DNA of 64,000 nucleotides, taken from positions 14,882,501 through 14,946,500 of the forward strand of contig OZ017799.1 of NCBI GenBank assembly GCA_963969395.1. Direction: 5' to 3'. Shown one piece after another: positions 61,186-64,000 of the stretch (position 1 is its first letter; each line of letters starts with the position of its first letter). The notes under the pieces were generated by a model, which was not told the DNA's origin, made no database searches, and saw only the letters and a list, made by a program, of their open reading frames with translations. The translations under genes were made by a program, and so were the position numbers. The stretch is from Pseudoscleropodium purum. Lineage: Eukaryota; Streptophyta; Bryopsida; Hypnales; Brachytheciaceae.

Positions 61186-61938
61186 GTGACTCACAAAAAT
61201 AGTTGGCTACCCTAAAAATCACTCTCAAAAACTGAGAAATTGGAATTATGAAGTGAAATTTAGACAGTTGTACAAAAGGATTCTAACCTCATATGTAATT
61301 TCACTTAAAATGGACTATATTTAGATCTATTATTATTTGAATAAATTTTCGATGAAAATTTTTTTTTTTGTAAAAAGTCCAAAATGTTCCATTTTTTAAT
61401 GTGAAGAATATACATCTTGACTAGATTCACATGTTACAAGTTTCATGAAGTTTGGATTTTTATTGATTGAAATTTGACCTCAAAATTTTGTTTGTTTAAT
61501 TTTTCACTTCACAAATTGCAAAAAAATAAAATAAAAATTCAAAATAACATCAAATAACTATATATATCAAAAACATATCTTTTTGGCAATTTATGGAGTG
61601 AAAAATTAAACAAACCAAAATTTTGAAGTCAAATTTCAATCAATTAAATCTCAATCAATAAAAATTCAAAATTCATGAAACTTATAACATGTGATTTTAG
61701 TCCAGATGTACATTCTTCTTATTAAACAAATGGAACATTTTGACTTCTTACAAAAAGTTTTTTTTTCCATTGAAAATTCATTCAAATAATAATAGGTCTA
61801 AATATAGTTTACTTTAAGTGAAATTACATATGAGGATTGAATCCCTTTTGTACAACATGTCTAAATTTTACTTCATAATTTCAATTTCTCAATTTTTGAG
61901 AGCGATTTTTAGGGTGGCCATCTACTTTTGTGATTCAC
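61186..61938. repeat. Long fold-back element, about 750 bp
   Basis: Arms of roughly 330 bases, 61186 to about 61510 and about 61595 to 61938, are inverted copies. They share GTGA-TCACAAAA-TAG-TGGC-ACC, AAATCACTCTCAAAAACTGAG against AAATCGCTCTCAAAAATTGAG, and TCATATGTAATTTCACTTAAA on both. The spacer is about 85 bases. No coding. A transcript would make a near-complete double-stranded RNA hairpin. Superfamily unknown; no clear target duplication. Confidence 0.85.
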
Positions 61939-62635
61939 CATATGGTAAAAATTTCAAATTTTTTTGAGTCTATTCTATATTTGATATGAGTTTTTTTTGT
62001 TTTTTTCTTTAAATTTATAGTAAATCAATTTTTTTATATATGAAAATTTTATGATTTACATTAGACATATGACTTCTTCTCTAAAATATAAATATAATTT
62101 TTTTTATTCATATATAGTTGTGCAATAATAGCAAAGTAAGTGATAACTTGAAATCAATGGTCATATCTTCTTGTTTCATATTGTTTCCTTTATAATGAAA
62201 ACTATCCATGTGTTTTAAGAAAAAAATCACTAGTCATATGAATTTCAGATTTACATTTGAACATTCTATTTGGTACTAGTAACTTGAAGAAGGTAGAATC
62301 ACACAACATCCAATTTAGAAACAAAAATTCCAAACCACATCACAAGAATAATTTTATTTAGTTTCCTTTGTAACATTTGAAGAATTCACTAGACACATAT
62401 ATAATCTAACTTTGAGGTGTAGTATTCAACTTCTAGATTGCTAGGATATACAACGATGGATATAAGTGAAGCCATACAATAACAAAATACTAGAATTGGA
62501 TGTACAAAATGAATAGAAATAGAAGTATGATGTATAATAATGAGTTCAAGAACACAAAATACAAGATATACTAAAAACAAATGCCCTACACTATTACACT
62601 ATATCATTTTAGTATTCAATATTAGAACTTTGAAG
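61939..62635. other. AT-rich intergenic DNA
   Basis: Nothing recognisable. Confidence 0.45.
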
Positions 62636-63972
62636 CTAATTAGATAGAAGCTTATCATAAATAGCGGTCCTAGTAAGTATTTCACTCTTTAGACTGGAAT
62701 ACCACCTAAGAAACAAAGCCTTTTGGTAAAGTGCTATACTAAATTGTCCCCGATTACCTATTGTTTTCATACAATGTGCCAATTCATGAGACTTGCAAAG
62801 AAAAACATCACCAATACTAGGTATTGTGAAAAGTTTAATCCATGGTATATAAAAACAAGCTTCATTTCCATATTTGTCTATTGTACCTAACAATAAAACA
62901 AATTCAAGTAAATATAAATAAAACTATAATAGAGTTTTGAATAACCTAATCAAGTAGAAATTGAAAAAACAAAAATTGATATTTACCATTAGCACCGAAC
63001 TAAACAAAGAACCCATAGGAGACATTCCTGAATCCATATGAATATTGCAATTGTAGTTACATGTAATAGACATAGTGGTAAAAAGGGTTAATTCCAAGTC
63101 TGACATCATCTTCTTCTATTATGCCTTCTTTTTGTAATATAATTTTCAAGTACTTGAAAATAGTAGGAAATTGTTATTTCAAATGATCACTTATTATACT
63201 ACACAATTGGTCAGCTTGGGAATAACACCTCTATGTACCATGTCAAAACCTACATCATTTAAAAAAACCAAATAAGTACCACTTCAAAGAAAATATTATA
63301 GTCAATATTGTATAATGTATTTGAATTGTATATACTCACCTTCCAATCTTGCCATATACATATTGGAATCCAAAGGTTACAATTATGGAATCATGTACAC
63401 ATCTTTTCATTTCTCCTCATGTTATTGCTACATTCTTAACCATAAATGATTGAGTATTCAAATGAATCAACACATAATGTAATGGGTGCTACTCTTTTAT
63501 AAGTTCTACTCTCATTCTCAAGCTCATACTCGTTCATCCAATATGTTTTGGGTCTTATTTTTGTACCTTCTATATAATATTAACCTCTTCATTCGTCATA
63601 TTCCACAATTGCAACCCTAGAAGAAGATTAGGGTATTGTTTCTATGAACTTACAAAATGCACATTCAATAAATGTACTTTCAATTTCTTCACATCCACTG
63701 GATTATCCACTTCCTTACAAAGAATACACTCATATATCTTTGTAGAAGCAATTCAAATTAGCCCCTCTTCTTGAAGAAATGATAAAAACATTTGTAATTT
63801 CTCCAATCTCTTGTACTTCTTTCCCAAGTAATAGTCATTTAGAGATTCTTCTGAAATGGGTATGAAGCAATCTTAGAATAGGCATTCATATTTACTAGGA
63901 TCTTGAAACCCAACATCCCTCTTCTTTTGAATTATATTCTTTTTACCTTTGATTGATGTTTTCTTTCCATCC
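62636..63972 (-). pseudogene. Decayed intron-bearing gene with a C2H2-like finger, unrecognised, 5' end outside the window
   Basis: On the minus strand, an acceptor (TTTAG|GATGG) at 63972 opens DGKKTSIKGKKNIIQKKRD, then a TAA stop, ISEESLNDYYLGKKYKRLEK and YECILCKEVDNP...VHLLNVHF. The last is a C-x2-C...H-x4-H pattern ending at TTT|GTAAGT. The next piece (about 63600-63340) reads TKIRPKTYWMNEYELENES, then RVAPITLCVDSFEYSIIYG, and ends at a donor, GGAAG|GTGAGT (63340). A last long frame, 62893-62636, reads GTIDKYGNEACFYIPWIK, KSHELAHCMKTIGNRGQF and ALYQKALFLRWYSSLKS. Preserved splice sites show it is not a retrocopy. Several stops make it inactive. I do not recognise the family; a transposon-borne or domesticated gene is possible. 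Confidence 0.5.
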
Positions 63973-64000
63973 TAAATATACAAATGAAAAATATGATTTC

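Noticed and set aside
1..64000. tRNA, rRNA, CRISPR arrays, bacterial or organellar genes
   Set aside because: I found no tRNA T-loop/acceptor pairs, rRNA-like blocks, regularly spaced short repeats or organellar gene sequences. The tandem arrays found have units of about 96 and 350 bp without CRISPR structure.

Overview
The window looks like nuclear DNA of a seed plant with a large, repeat-rich genome, most likely a gymnosperm and plausibly a conifer. That is inference, from strongly AT-rich intergenic DNA full of old, nested transposons, isolated GC-richer gene islands, and decayed genes of families I associate with conifers, ferns and bryophytes. I saw no bacterial operons, tRNA, rRNA or CRISPR array.

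Layout: 0-4 kb holds repeats (a fold-back element, a TTAA-flanked DNA transposon carrying a nested MITE, and a second MITE). 4.6-7.45 kb holds the one clearly intact gene, on the minus strand: three exons encoding a 409-residue TOM1-like (TOL) ubiquitin-cargo adaptor with VHS and GAT domains. 8-25 kb is transposon debris: a CACTA element of about 2.5 kb, a 180-bp CACTA MITE with a perfect GAA duplication, fold-backs, a Tc1/mariner-like transposase fragment, a Ty3/gypsy zinc-knuckle/protease remnant and several TTAA-flanked elements. 25.5-27.3 kb is a broken retrotransposon gag-like ORF. 29.8-35.3 kb is a GC-richer island with a Tourist-like MITE, a probable small plant-specific gene on the minus strand (33.2-33.8 kb) and a possible first exon on the plus strand (35.07 kb). 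36.1-38.5 kb is a three-level nest of DNA transposons.

39.7-51.5 kb is the most unusual part. A decayed MULE-like transposase gene with a SWIM zinc finger (minus strand) lies head-to-head with a decayed, still intron-bearing gene (plus strand). The latter appears to join a ParB-like domain (DGNHR motif) to a DNA-methyltransferase-like C-terminus. A 96-bp minisatellite with palindromic cores, itself interrupted by a GC-rich hAT-type MITE, sits in what would be an early intron. 53.9-62 kb carries a MITE, a dead PIF/Harbinger transposase, a three-copy tandem repeat with a perfect 21-bp inverted repeat, and a 750-bp fold-back. The window ends in a decayed, unrecognised minus-strand gene with a C2H2-like finger.

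Only the TOL gene, and probably the 33.2 kb gene, are likely to be expressed host genes. Most other coding traces carry stops and frameshifts. Several (CAG to TAG, Cys to Tyr in a zinc knuckle) fit C-to-T decay of methylated transposons.
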